Positions 6,639 to 14,291 of a stretch of 15,261 nt of DNA are shown one piece after another. Every line of letters starts with the position of its first letter. Positions within the stretch are counted from its first letter, which is position 1. This DNA comes from Bacillota bacterium. GTDB lineage: Bacteria; Bacillota; Clostridia; Acetivibrionales; DSM-1351. The DNA is taken from the NCBI GenBank assembly GCA_023412275.1, contig JAEYNY010000022.1, positions 1 through 15,261 of the forward strand. Reading direction: 5' to 3'. The position numbers and the translations under genes were made by a program. Below the pieces are notes generated by a model that worked only from the letters and a program-made list of their open reading frames with translations, did no database searches and was not told the origin of the DNA.

Positions 6639-8037
6639 ACATTTCCTCCTTTCCAAACTTATATCCGAATTCTTTTAAAGCGCATATGTTTAGAAGTTTT
6701 TCTTGAGCTTCAATAAGAGATTTGGCACAATTCTTCCTCTTGGTAGCCGGATCAAATTTTCCGTCCTTTTCAGCAAATAATGCACACATAGAGCACCAGT
6801 TTATGGCCCAGCAGTTTTTACAATCCTTTTCGGTTATTCTTCCTATATTGATTACCTTTGACGACTTTTCCGGGTCTGTGCCTTCATCCATTTTGCCTAT
6901 TATCGTAGCTTTGCTGGTTTCAACCGCTTTTTCACATGGGTATATCATACCATCTGTATTAACAAACATTCTCATTGCACCGGCAATACAAGGTCCTGCG
7001 TGGTGCCATGTTTTATTCAGGTCATTAACATCCTCCATTGTAGAGTAATCAATATCAATACCTGCTTTTATTTCAGACATAAACTTTGGTATTGCTTCTT
7101 TTTTTAATTTCTTTACCATGGCCATTAATAATAGAAAGTAATCATATCTTCTTATATTAATAAATTCATTGCTAAAAGAGATGTCCCCCTTATAGTTGAT
7201 TTCTTCCATAAGGCTAAGGCCGACTTCAGCATCACATATAACATCTTCTGAACTGAAATAATTTCTCACCGTACCATAATCAGATTTTGGATTTAAAACA
7301 GTATTAAATATTATATTTTTAATAAATTCCTTGTTATGTTTACTTATCTCTTTAATATTATTAATGATAGTATCGAAGCTTCCTTCTCCATTTGCAAACC
7401 TTCTGTTTGCATCATGATCCTTCTTGGAACCGTCGAGGCTTATTGTAATAGAGAAATGATTATTTATTAGAAATTCAGCTATCTCACCTGAAAGAAGTGT
7501 GCCGTTTGTAGTGATTCCGTAGTTTGTGATTCTATCGGGATAAGCTTCTTTGACGTATTCTACGCATTTCTTTATTAAATCAAATCTAAGCAATGGTTCT
7601 CCGCCGTAAAAGCTTATTCTTACTTTTCCAATTTCATTTGAATGATCATATAGATAGTCAATTGACTTTTTCGCCAGTTCCCATGTCATAGACTTGCCGG
7701 AGTGAATCCTGTTATTATATTGGCCTGAATATGTACAATAATCACACCTTAAATTGCAGCTTTGTGTAACCTGTAATATGAGGAACTGTACTCTGTGGTC
7801 CAGATAATGTTTAATGTATTTGGTTTCCGGATGAACTATTTTTTCAACAACATTATCTATTAAATATCCGCATCTCTGGTATTTTTTAAGACAGACTGCT
7901 TCTTTTTCAGTAATTTGCTTTTTACTTAATCTGCCTAGTTCCTGATATTCTTCTTTACTTATATTTAGGATCTTGTTCTTATTCCTGTCATAAACGTAAT
8001 ATTGTAACGGAGTCTTTAAAAGCTTATATACAATCAT
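6631..8037 (-). CDS. ccpM: Cys-rich peptide radical SAM maturase, CcpM type, with SPASM domain
   Basis: 468 residues. The radical SAM core has the CxxxCxxC motif CNLRCDYC (C94, C98, C101) and the SAM-binding GGEP (145-148). The C-terminal part is a SPASM-type domain with cysteines 350, 368, 406, 409, 415, 418 and 437 (including CKNC and CSMC), fitting two auxiliary iron-sulfur clusters. The first 75 residues (for example VYDRNKNKILNISKEEY) resemble the small precursor-recognition domains of such maturases; this is inference. SPASM maturases typically form thioether or carbon-carbon links on Cys-rich peptides, and the substrate here is almost surely the six-Cys peptide at 5002-5199. First gene of the operon, 60 bases after its promoter's -10, with AAAGGAAG (8046-8053) before the start. 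The name CcpM rests on recalled family context; the radical SAM/SPASM assignment is certain. Confidence 0.9.
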   Translation of the reverse strand: MIVYKLLKTPLQYYVYDRNKNKILNISKEEYQELGRLSKKQITEKEAVCLKKYQRCGYLIDNVVEKIVHPETKYIKHYLDHRVQFLILQVTQSCNLRCDYCTYSGQYNNRIHSGKSMTWELAKKSIDYLYDHSNEIGKVRISFYGGEPLLRFDLIKKCVEYVKEAYPDRITNYGITTNGTLLSGEIAEFLINNHFSITISLDGSKKDHDANRRFANGEGSFDTIINNIKEISKHNKEFIKNIIFNTVLNPKSDYGTVRNYFSSEDVICDAEVGLSLMEEINYKGDISFSNEFINIRRYDYFLLLMAMVKKLKKEAIPKFMSEIKAGIDIDYSTMEDVNDLNKTWHHAGPCIAGAMRMFVNTDGMIYPCEKAVETSKATIIGKMDEGTDPEKSSKVINIGRITEKDCKNCWAINWCSMCALFAEKDGKFDPATKRKNCAKSLIEAQEKLLNICALKEFGYKFGKEEMYV

Positions 8038-8096
8038 AATACAGACTTCCTTTCCGATATTTGAGTTTATTACAATTAATCCAACTTATGTAAATA

Positions 8097-8125
8097 ATTG
8101 TATTCCGTTGATATCAGTCAGTCAA
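8097..8125 (-). promoter_or_regulatory. Sigma-A promoter of the peptide maturation operon
   Basis: On the minus strand, TTGACT (8120-8125) is followed by a 17-base spacer and TACAAT (8097-8102), a close match to consensus. Predicted start of transcription is about 8090, with a leader of roughly 50 bases. It lies between the clpC terminator and the maturase gene, so the operon should be transcribed independently of the heat-shock operon. Confidence 0.75.
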
Positions 8126-8151
8126 ATATACAGGAAATAATCCAAGTAAGC

Positions 8152-8192
8152 AAAAACCCCTCGTTTGGCTATTGTCGCCAAAGAGGGGTTTT
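8152..8192 (-). terminator. Terminator of the ctsR-mcsA-mcsB-clpC operon
   Basis: CCCCTC (8157-8162) pairs with GAGGGG (8183-8188), and after a one-base bulge TTTGGC (8164-8169) pairs with GCCAAA (8177-8182) around a 7-base loop. On the minus strand the stem is followed by TTTTT. It begins 46 bases after the clpC stop. AAAA/TTTT flanks exist on both sides, so it could also work in the other direction, but no plus-strand gene leads into it. Confidence 0.92.
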
Positions 8193-8238
8193 AAATTCCC
8201 ATGTTCTTTTTTAATTTAATCGGAAATAACAGTTTACC

Positions 8239-10671
8239 TTACTTCTTATTAACAACAATGTTTTCTCCGTCAAAGTCAATTTTGATGCTGTCTCCTGCCT
8301 TTACCTTGCCTTCCAACATGTCTTCGGCAAGCTTATCCTCCACCATGCTTTGTATTGCACGTCTTAAGGGTCTTGCTCCAAACACAGGGTCAAAGCCCTT
8401 TTGAGCCAGATGGCCCATAGCCTCTTCACTTACTTCCATTGTTATTTCATTAGCCTTTAGGCGGCTTACAAGAACATCCAACATGAGACGTACAATTTCT
8501 TTTATGTTTTCCTTGCTCAATGGGTGGAAAACAATTATATCGTCAATTCTGTTAAGGAACTCCGGCCTGAACATCTTTTTGAGCTCGCCCATTACATTGT
8601 TCTTCATATCCTCATAATTCTTTGCACTCTCATCATTTGAAGCTGAGAATCCAAGTCTCTTAGGCTCAGTAATGGTTCTTGCTCCCACATTTGAAGTCAT
8701 GATTATAATGGTGTTCCTGAAATCCACTACACGTCCCTGTGAATCAGTAAGTCTTCCATCTTCCAGTATTTGAAGCAATATATTGAAAATATCAGGGTGT
8801 GCCTTTTCTATTTCATCAAACAGAAGTACTGAGTACGGCTTTCTTCTTACCCTTTCAGTAAGTTGTCCGCCCTCGTCATAACCAACGTAGCCCGGAGGTG
8901 AACCAACCAGTTTTGATACACTGTGCTTTTCCATGAACTCGGACATATCAACACGAATCATTGACTTTTCATCACCGAACATTGCTTCTGCCAATGCTTT
9001 ACAAAGTTCAGTCTTACCGACTCCCGTAGGGCCCATAAATATAAATGAGCCTACCGGTCTTTTAGGGTCTTTTAACCCTACACGTCCTCTTCTGATTGCT
9101 TTTGATATTGATTTTACAGCTTCATCCTGACCGATTACACGTTTGTGGAGTGTTTCTTCCATTTTCAGGAGTCTCTCGGACTCTTCCTCAGCCAGTCGTT
9201 TTACAGGTATCCCTGTCCAGCTGGCAACTATATCAGCTATGTCATCTTCTGTAACCGTATCTGTTTTTGTTTGATTCTTCTGGTGCCATTGATCCCTTAT
9301 CTTATCCAGCTCATTTTTAAGTTTTTGTTCATCATCTCTTATTCTTGCTGCCTTTTCAAATTCCTGACACCTGATGGCATCTTCCTTCTCCTTGCTAAGC
9401 TTTTCAACCCTCTCCTCCATTTCCTTTAAATCAGGTGGAGCAGTAAAGGTTTTGAGTCTTATTCTGGAAGCTGCCTCATCAATCAAGTCAATAGCCTTGT
9501 CCGGCAGGAACCTATCTGTTATATATCTGTCTCCCAGCTTAACTGCGGCTTCAAGTGCATCATCAGTTATCTTTACTCTGTGGTGCGCCTCATATTTATC
9601 ACGAACACCCTTTAATATTTCAACAGCCTCTTCTTTTGAAGGTTCTCCTACGGTTATAGGCTGAAACCTTCTTTCCAGAGCTGCGTCCTTTTCAATGTGT
9701 TTTCTGTATTCATTCAAGGTTGTAGCACCGATGACCTGAATTTCACCTCTTGCAAGGGAAGGCTTAAGTATGTTTGATGCATCAATGGCCCCTTCGGCTG
9801 CTCCTGCACCAACAATGGTATGCAACTCATCAATGAACAATATTACGTTTCCAGCCTTTCGAATCTCTTCCATGGCCTTTTTAAGTCTATCTTCAAATTC
9901 TCCCCTATACTTTGCGCCTGCAACCATCGAGGATAAATCCAAAGTAACAACTCTCTTGTCGCTTAAAATCTCAGGAATATTACCTTCAACAATTTTTTGA
10001 GCCAGACCTTCTGCAATAGCAGTCTTACCAACACCCGGTTCACCTATGAGACATGGGTTGTTTTTGGTTCTTCTGCTAAGAATCTGAATAACTCTCTCTA
10101 TTTCCTTGTCGCGTCCTATAACAGGGTCAATTTTTCCGTCTCTGGCCATATCAGTCAGGTCCCTTCCAAACTGGTTGAGAGTCGGAGTATTTGAGTTAGA
10201 ATTGCTGCTCTTTGCAGAACCGTTGGAACCTGGAGACTCTTCCGTAAGAATTTTCACAAGTTCGTTAAGTAGCTTTTGGGGATCCACTCCCAAATCCATC
10301 ATAATTCTAACTGCAACACTTTCTCCCTCTTTCATAATTCCAAGAAGAAGATGTTCTGTTCCAATGTATCCCTGTCCCATCCTTCTCGCTTCTTTAAAAG
10401 CAAGCTCAAGCACTCTTTTGGTTCTTGGAGTAAACCCTACAGGCTGTGTACCTTCAGCATCTCCTTTACCAATAAGTTCTTCTATTTCCTTGAGAATTTT
10501 CTCCTCGGTTATTCCTTGCCCCTGAAGTACTCTGGCTGCAACACCTGTTCCCTCTTTTACAAGTCCCAAGAGTATATGTTCAGTACCCACATAATTATGT
10601 CCCAAATCTACAGCAGCCTGCTGGGAAAATCCTATTGCCCTCTCTGCCTTTTCTGTAAAACGTTGATACAT
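8239..10671 (-). CDS. clpC: ATP-dependent Clp protease ATP-binding subunit ClpC
   Basis: 810 residues, full length. ClpC is a Hsp100 unfoldase that feeds substrates to ClpP, including proteins tagged on arginine by McsB. Visible: two N-terminal Clp_N repeats (about 1-145), first AAA module with Walker A GEPGVGKTA (210-218) and Walker B ILFIDELH (277-284), a middle coiled segment with a UVR motif (about 424-460) that marks ClpC rather than ClpB, second AAA module with GPTGVGKTE (547-555) and LLFDEIEKAH (616-625), a ClpP-contact loop LGF (673-675), and the C-terminal D2-small domain. The start at 10671 has AGAGGTGAT upstream. It follows mcsB by 21 bases and ends the CtsR-controlled operon. Confidence 0.98.
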   Translation of the reverse strand: MYQRFTEKAERAIGFSQQAAVDLGHNYVGTEHILLGLVKEGTGVAARVLQGQGITEEKILKEIEELIGKGDAEGTQPVGFTPRTKRVLELAFKEARRMGQGYIGTEHLLLGIMKEGESVAVRIMMDLGVDPQKLLNELVKILTEESPGSNGSAKSSNSNSNTPTLNQFGRDLTDMARDGKIDPVIGRDKEIERVIQILSRRTKNNPCLIGEPGVGKTAIAEGLAQKIVEGNIPEILSDKRVVTLDLSSMVAGAKYRGEFEDRLKKAMEEIRKAGNVILFIDELHTIVGAGAAEGAIDASNILKPSLARGEIQVIGATTLNEYRKHIEKDAALERRFQPITVGEPSKEEAVEILKGVRDKYEAHHRVKITDDALEAAVKLGDRYITDRFLPDKAIDLIDEAASRIRLKTFTAPPDLKEMEERVEKLSKEKEDAIRCQEFEKAARIRDDEQKLKNELDKIRDQWHQKNQTKTDTVTEDDIADIVASWTGIPVKRLAEEESERLLKMEETLHKRVIGQDEAVKSISKAIRRGRVGLKDPKRPVGSFIFMGPTGVGKTELCKALAEAMFGDEKSMIRVDMSEFMEKHSVSKLVGSPPGYVGYDEGGQLTERVRRKPYSVLLFDEIEKAHPDIFNILLQILEDGRLTDSQGRVVDFRNTIIIMTSNVGARTITEPKRLGFSASNDESAKNYEDMKNNVMGELKKMFRPEFLNRIDDIIVFHPLSKENIKEIVRLMLDVLVSRLKANEITMEVSEEAMGHLAQKGFDPVFGARPLRRAIQSMVEDKLAEDMLEGKVKAGDSIKIDFDGENIVVNKK

Positions 10672-10692
10672 CTTTTATCACCTCTCGTATAC

Positions 10693-11715
10693 TTATTTTG
10701 TAATTTTCATTCTGATAAGTTCAGCCCTCTTTATATCTCTTTCGTCCTGTTCAAGGGGTTTCCCTGACATTTTTTGCAGTGTTGCAGGCTGTGACAACAC
10801 CATAGCTTCGTTAAGTGTCACTATATCTATATCACTAATTATTCCCATACTTACTCCAAGTCTTACATCTGAAAGGAGTTTGAAAGATTCTTGGGACGAA
10901 AGAATTCTTGCATTTTGAAGAATTCCATAAGATCTGAATATCCTGTCCTCAAATCTATATATGTTTTTCTTATATAGCTGAAGTCTTAGTATCTTTTCTC
11001 TGTCAATTATCTGCTTGCATATACCATCAATACTGGAAATTGTTTCTTCTTCCTTTCTGCCAAGTGTCACTTGGTTTGATACCTGAAACATATCCCCCAC
11101 TGCTTCACTGTTCTCCCCGTATATTCCACGTACAGTTACACCAACCTTATTGCAACTTTCCAATATGGATTTCATATAACCTGTCATAACTAATGCAGGT
11201 AGGTGCAGCATTACTGATGCCCTCATCCCTGTACCGATATTTGTGGGACAACTTGTAAGATATCCATATTTGTCATCAAAGGCATAGTCTGCTTTTTCAG
11301 CAATAAGTGTATCAATTTCGTCACATACCTTGTATGCCTTTTCAAGCTGTATCCCCGGAAAAATAGACTGAACCCGTAAGTGATCCTCTTCATTTACCAT
11401 TATGCTTACGTTTTCATTCTCATTTATGAACGCTCCGCTGTTTTCCTTACTGTCAGCCAACTCCGGACTAATCAGGTGTCTTTCCATCAATGAAATTCTA
11501 TCTACCGGATGTAAAGTATTCATGTCTGCAAACATTAGCTTACCATAAACAGTAAATCCTGACATTATTTCCTGCATTCTTTTAATTAAATCAGCTTGAT
11601 GCTTTGTATTCATTTTTGCTGAAAACGGGATATCAGCAAAATTTCTTGCCAGTCTTACTCTGCTTGAAACTGCAATGTCAAATTCAGGGCCTTTTTCTGC
11701 AGGTATTTTACTCAT
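10693..11715 (-). CDS. mcsB: Protein arginine kinase McsB
   Basis: 340 residues, related to phosphagen kinases. McsB phosphorylates arginines on CtsR and on damaged proteins, marking them for ClpC-ClpP. The N-terminal SSRVRLARN, the active-site region NEEDHLR (108-114) and the signature CPTNIGTG (156-163) with the conserved cysteine C156 are all present. The C-terminus carries RDIKRA (326-331), the RDxxRA motif that binds phosphoarginine and regulates the kinase in Geobacillus and Bacillus McsB. The ATG shares the ATGA overlap with the mcsA stop and has GGAGGTG (11720-11726) upstream, so McsA and McsB are probably translated together, fitting McsA's role as activator. Confidence 0.97.
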   Translation of the reverse strand: MSKIPAEKGPEFDIAVSSRVRLARNFADIPFSAKMNTKHQADLIKRMQEIMSGFTVYGKLMFADMNTLHPVDRISLMERHLISPELADSKENSGAFINENENVSIMVNEEDHLRVQSIFPGIQLEKAYKVCDEIDTLIAEKADYAFDDKYGYLTSCPTNIGTGMRASVMLHLPALVMTGYMKSILESCNKVGVTVRGIYGENSEAVGDMFQVSNQVTLGRKEEETISSIDGICKQIIDREKILRLQLYKKNIYRFEDRIFRSYGILQNARILSSQESFKLLSDVRLGVSMGIISDIDIVTLNEAMVLSQPATLQKMSGKPLEQDERDIKRAELIRMKITK

Positions 11716-12200
11716 TGTCCCACCTCCAGACTTTTTATCCTATCCCGAATTTTTGCGGCTTCCTCATATTTCTCATCCTTAACAGCTTCATTTAAAAGTT
11801 GTTTCAGCTTATCTATTTCATTGTTAATATTTACATTGCTGCTTACCCTTGTGGGAACCTTTCCGTGATGTTCCCCATTTCCGTGAAGTCTTTTTACTAT
11901 AGGCTCCAGTTTATCTGCAAACACCTTATAGCACTGGGTACAGCCTAGCCTTGATGTTTTCAGGAATTCATCATACTCCATCCCGCAGTTCTTGCATTTA
12001 AGCTTTACAGCGGGTTCCTGTTTCAGTTGTGCCCCAAATAATCCGCTAATCAAGTCATTAAAACCGAAAGGAGAAACAAAGTCCTGATGGCTCATTTCCT
12101 GTGCACATTCTTCACAAAGGTAGATATCCAACTTTGTGTTATTTTTAATCTGTGTAAAATGTACATTTGCAGTTCTCTGCTGACAATTCTGACAAAGCAT
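11712..12200 (-). CDS. mcsA: McsA, zinc-finger activator of McsB
   Basis: 162 residues. Four CxxC pairs (C3/C6, C29/C32, C69/C72, C87/C90) make two zinc-binding modules, and a UVR domain (about 127-161, with YEEAAKIRDRIK) closes the protein. McsA binds and stimulates the arginine kinase McsB and contacts CtsR and ClpC. The start has a near-ideal AGGAGGTAA 5-6 bases upstream. It lies 42 bases after ctsR and overlaps mcsB by 4 bases. Confidence 0.96.
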   Translation of the reverse strand: MLCQNCQQRTANVHFTQIKNNTKLDIYLCEECAQEMSHQDFVSPFGFNDLISGLFGAQLKQEPAVKLKCKNCGMEYDEFLKTSRLGCTQCYKVFADKLEPIVKRLHGNGEHHGKVPTRVSSNVNINNEIDKLKQLLNEAVKDEKYEEAAKIRDRIKSLEVGQ

Positions 12201-12242
12201 AAAAATTACCTCCTAAAAAAACAATACCCTAAATCTATATTC

Positions 12243-12701
12243 CTAAACCAGTAAGCTCATAATCATATTTTTAAGCAGGGATGCCCGGAGAATATCTCTG
12301 TCCGGCATGGGCAGCCCCCCAAGAATCTTATCACTTACAGCAGCTTTCATCAAAAATCCTTCTCTTTCGCTTATAACCTCATAATCAACAAAATTGTTAA
12401 TAAACACTTCTGCTGACTGCTGAGATATACTTGAGCCCATGGATGATATAATATGCATCAGGTAATTTCCCGGTATATTGACATTAACACGTTTTATTCT
12501 TACATGTCCCCCACCGCCCCTTCGGCTCTCAACATAGTAGCCTCTGTCCACGGTAAATCTTGTTGATATTACATAGTTAATCTGGGAAGGTACGCAATTG
12601 AATTGGTTTGCAAGTTCATTACGCTGCAGTTCAATTGACCCGTTTGTGTCGGACATCATTTGTTTTATAAAAGCCTCAATCAAATCACTCAAACTTGCCA
12701 C
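12243..12701 (-). CDS. ctsR: Transcriptional repressor CtsR
   Basis: 152 residues with a GTG start at 12701, preceded by AGAGGTGAT. CtsR is the class III heat-shock repressor of Firmicutes. The N-terminal winged helix-turn-helix contains ELANQFNCVPSQINYVI and the glycine-rich wing SRRGGGGHVRI (59-69), whose tetraglycine loop senses temperature in Bacillus CtsR. The C-terminal half is the dimerisation domain and McsB target. First gene of the operon; it represses its own promoter through the operator at 12726-12742. Confidence 0.97.
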   Translation of the reverse strand: MASLSDLIEAFIKQMMSDTNGSIELQRNELANQFNCVPSQINYVISTRFTVDRGYYVESRRGGGGHVRIKRVNVNIPGNYLMHIISSMGSSISQQSAEVFINNFVDYEVISEREGFLMKAAVSDKILGGLPMPDRDILRASLLKNMIMSLLV

Positions 12702-12725
12702 AACATCACCTCTATTAAAATTGAT

Positions 12726-12742
12726 TTTGACTTTCTTTGACT
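12726..12742 (-). promoter_or_regulatory. CtsR operator (heptad direct repeat)
   Basis: The minus strand reads AGTCAAA-GAA-AGTCAAA, two direct heptads with a 3-base spacer, matching the known CtsR consensus (A/G)GTCAAANAN(A/G)GTCAAA. It begins just downstream of the predicted start of transcription, between promoter and ctsR start codon, so bound CtsR would block initiation or escape. Confidence 0.93.
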
Positions 12743-12750
12743 TTAGTTAT

Positions 12751-12779
12751 AGTATAATACGAATTTTAACCTTGTTCAA
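12751..12779 (-). promoter_or_regulatory. Sigma-A promoter of the ctsR-mcsA-mcsB-clpC operon
   Basis: TTGAAC (12774-12779), 17-base spacer, TATACT (12751-12756) on the minus strand. Predicted transcription start is about 12744, next to the CtsR operator. No CIRCE element (HrcA site) or sigma-B type promoter was seen nearby. Confidence 0.85.
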
Positions 12780-12904
12780 TACTATATTAAAAAATTCGAA
12801 AAAATATCATTTTATAACGGCTTTCAGATAATATTATAATTCCTTTTTGAATATATAATATTCTATTGGTCAAATTGAAATAATTGCAAAAAAGGAGCCA
12901 TGCA

Positions 12905-13069
12905 ATGTTAAAAAACTATTGCGACAGCTCCAACACCATTAACTCAATCACTTACAATGCTTTTTATTCCATCTGCAAAATCAAAATATGTTTTGATATG
13001 AATATTTCAGGCAACCACATAAAAATTCCCAAAGTAGTAAAACCATATAATATAATTAATTCTAATTAG
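12905..13069 (+). CDS. Possible small protein, 54 residues, unknown
   Basis: An ATG at 12905 with AAGGAG seven bases upstream opens a 54-residue frame that begins MLKNYCDSSNTINS and ends KPYNIINSN. It has three cysteines (C6, C30, C36), no clear signal peptide and no family I recognise. The stop overlaps, tail to tail, the end of the membrane protein gene on the other strand. No convincing -35/-10 pair was found upstream, and the ribosome-binding site and start codon can fold into a hairpin (12894-12931). In AT-rich DNA an ORF of this length could be chance, so the ribosome-binding site is the main support. Confidence 0.3.
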   Translation: MLKNYCDSSNTINSITYNAFYSICKIKICFDMNISGNHIKIPKVVKPYNIINSN

Positions 13070-13662
13070 CTTTTCTTCTCTTTTTCCATATTTCTTATCC
13101 ACTTTAAAAGGTTTTCCATTGTAAAGAATTTATTCATAGTATTCAATACATATTTTGATTGTAAATTTATACATGCAATTCTTCTTTGATTATGTTCTTT
13201 TGTATGAATCATTCCGTATGTAAAAAATTCTGAATTCGCTATTGGAAATGAATTTTTTATATGTTTTTCTATTTCTTCTTCTTTGATTACCTGTAAAATG
13301 TTATTTTCCATTTTAAATAATCTATTTTTTTTATCAATTATTGTAACCCTTAAACACAATATAGAATCTTTTACAGGGCTCGGCAAAAAGTCGTAATACT
13401 TATAATACAAATTATTTAATGCATTCGAATATTTTTGTATTGCCTCAAAATTAATATCTGAAATAGATTTTATACTTGCAAATAAACTTATTTCATTTAC
13501 GATTTCTTCTCTAGCTTTAAAAAATTGTTCGATTATTTTTGAGGATATCTCTCGTCTTTGGTTCAATTTTGATATTATTGTATTAAAAATAAATGTAAAA
13601 GTGACAAGTATCAGAGTGGATAAAATTGGTATAATTGATACCCAAAAACTTGTTTTATTCAT
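13066..13662 (-). CDS. Unknown one-pass membrane protein
   Basis: 198 residues, family not recognised. A single hydrophobic segment (about 7-29, including IIPILSTLILVTFTFIF) lies at the N-terminus. It is followed by a mostly helical, charged domain that contains SSKIIEQFFKAREEI, and the protein ends in a lysine-rich tail, so the bulk is probably cytoplasmic. The start overlaps the carrier protein gene by 8 bases, with GGTGAGG in the end of that gene as ribosome-binding site, so the two are probably co-translated. The strongly AT-rich codon use differs from the housekeeping genes nearby and suggests acquired DNA. A partnership with the carrier protein is inferred only from coupling. Confidence 0.72.
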   Translation of the reverse strand: MNKTSFWVSIIPILSTLILVTFTFIFNTIISKLNQRREISSKIIEQFFKAREEIVNEISLFASIKSISDINFEAIQKYSNALNNLYYKYYDFLPSPVKDSILCLRVTIIDKKNRLFKMENNILQVIKEEEIEKHIKNSFPIANSEFFTYGMIHTKEHNQRRIACINLQSKYVLNTMNKFFTMENLLKWIRNMEKEKKS

Positions 13663-13924
13663 AACTTACATCCTCACCTTTTAGTATTCTATATATACAT
13701 TCACTCATTGCAATTGGAGTATAATATATGTATAAGAAACGAATTTTTAAATCAATTTTAAAAGTTTCATTTATTTTAGTCATAATAAATAATGCTGATA
13801 ACGAATCTCCACCTAATTCAAAAAAATTATCATTATCATTTACTTTGCTAATTTCTAATTCGTCTTTATAAACTTGTTTAATAAAATTAATTATTTCATT
13901 CTTTTCAAAAAGAGTATCACACAT
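13655..13924 (-). CDS. Stand-alone peptidyl/acyl carrier protein
   Basis: 89 residues from the ATG at 13924, which has GGGGAG upstream; an ATG at 13948 is in frame but poorly supported. The core NFFELGGDSLSALFIM holds the 4'-phosphopantetheine site, S41 in LGGDS, in the form typical of NRPS carrier domains (N/D-F-F-x-L-G-G-D-S). The rest fits one four-helix carrier domain with nothing fused to it. Carrier proteins hold an aminoacyl or acyl group as a thioester for partner enzymes. No adenylation, condensation, ketosynthase or phosphopantetheinyl transferase gene lies in this window, so its partners must be elsewhere or lost. It is co-translated with the membrane protein downstream. AT-rich codon use. 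Confidence 0.85.
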   Translation of the reverse strand: MCDTLFEKNEIINFIKQVYKDELEISKVNDNDNFFELGGDSLSALFIMTKINETFKIDLKIRFLYIYYTPIAMSECIYRILKGEDVSYE

Positions 13925-13971
13925 ATCAAATCTCTCCCCACAACTCATTAAAAATCTTTGTTCTATTCGTT

Positions 13972-13980
13972 ATAATAGCA
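13972..13980 (-). promoter_or_regulatory. Possible extended -10 promoter for the carrier protein gene
   Basis: The minus strand reads TGCTATTAT here. The only fair -35 (TTGAAA, 13998-14003) is 20 bases away, so it would depend on the extended -10. Predicted leader is about 40 bases to the ATG at 13924. AT-rich surroundings make this uncertain. Confidence 0.3.
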
Positions 13981-14011
13981 ATATACAATTTTAGGACTTT
14001 CAACTTTAGCT

Positions 14012-14200
14012 TCAAATAGACCTATTATGATATATCTTGAAGTCTACTGTAAATCCACCACAAACAGGACACCTTTTTTGCACCTTACATTCCTCCAACA
14101 CAACTTCACAAGATTTTTGTAACTCATGTTAAAATGAAGTAAACCAACCTACGTAATGTAATACTAAGTCTATTTTATCAATAATTCCCAACTTGTTCAA
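14012..14200 (-). pseudogene. Decayed coding remnant with a CxxC motif
   Basis: One minus-strand frame stays open for about 60 codons with a single internal stop (14129-14131). It reads, in part, KLGIIDKIDLVLHYVGWF before the stop and CKVQKRCPVCGGFTVDF after it. The RCPVCGG looks like half of a zinc ribbon. No start codon or ribosome-binding site is apparent and the family is not recognised. It may be the tail of the same mobile element as the recombinase relic upstream, or an unrelated fragment. The 88 bases between the two (14204-14291) show nothing I can assign. Confidence 0.35.
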
Positions 14201-14291
14201 TTAACCTTATGCTCCACATTACAAACCATAGAAAACTTGCTCAGTGCAACTGCATCTGCTCACCCTCTACATGAACAGACCTTTTTACATC

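Noticed and set aside
8933..10767. Several plus-strand open frames of 65-163 codons (8933-9130, 9145-9429, 9374-9664, 9770-10000, 9997-10194, 10106-10525, 10276-10767)
   Set aside because: All are antisense to clpC, or to clpC plus the end of mcsB. Their composition is what reversed codons of a conserved gene give.
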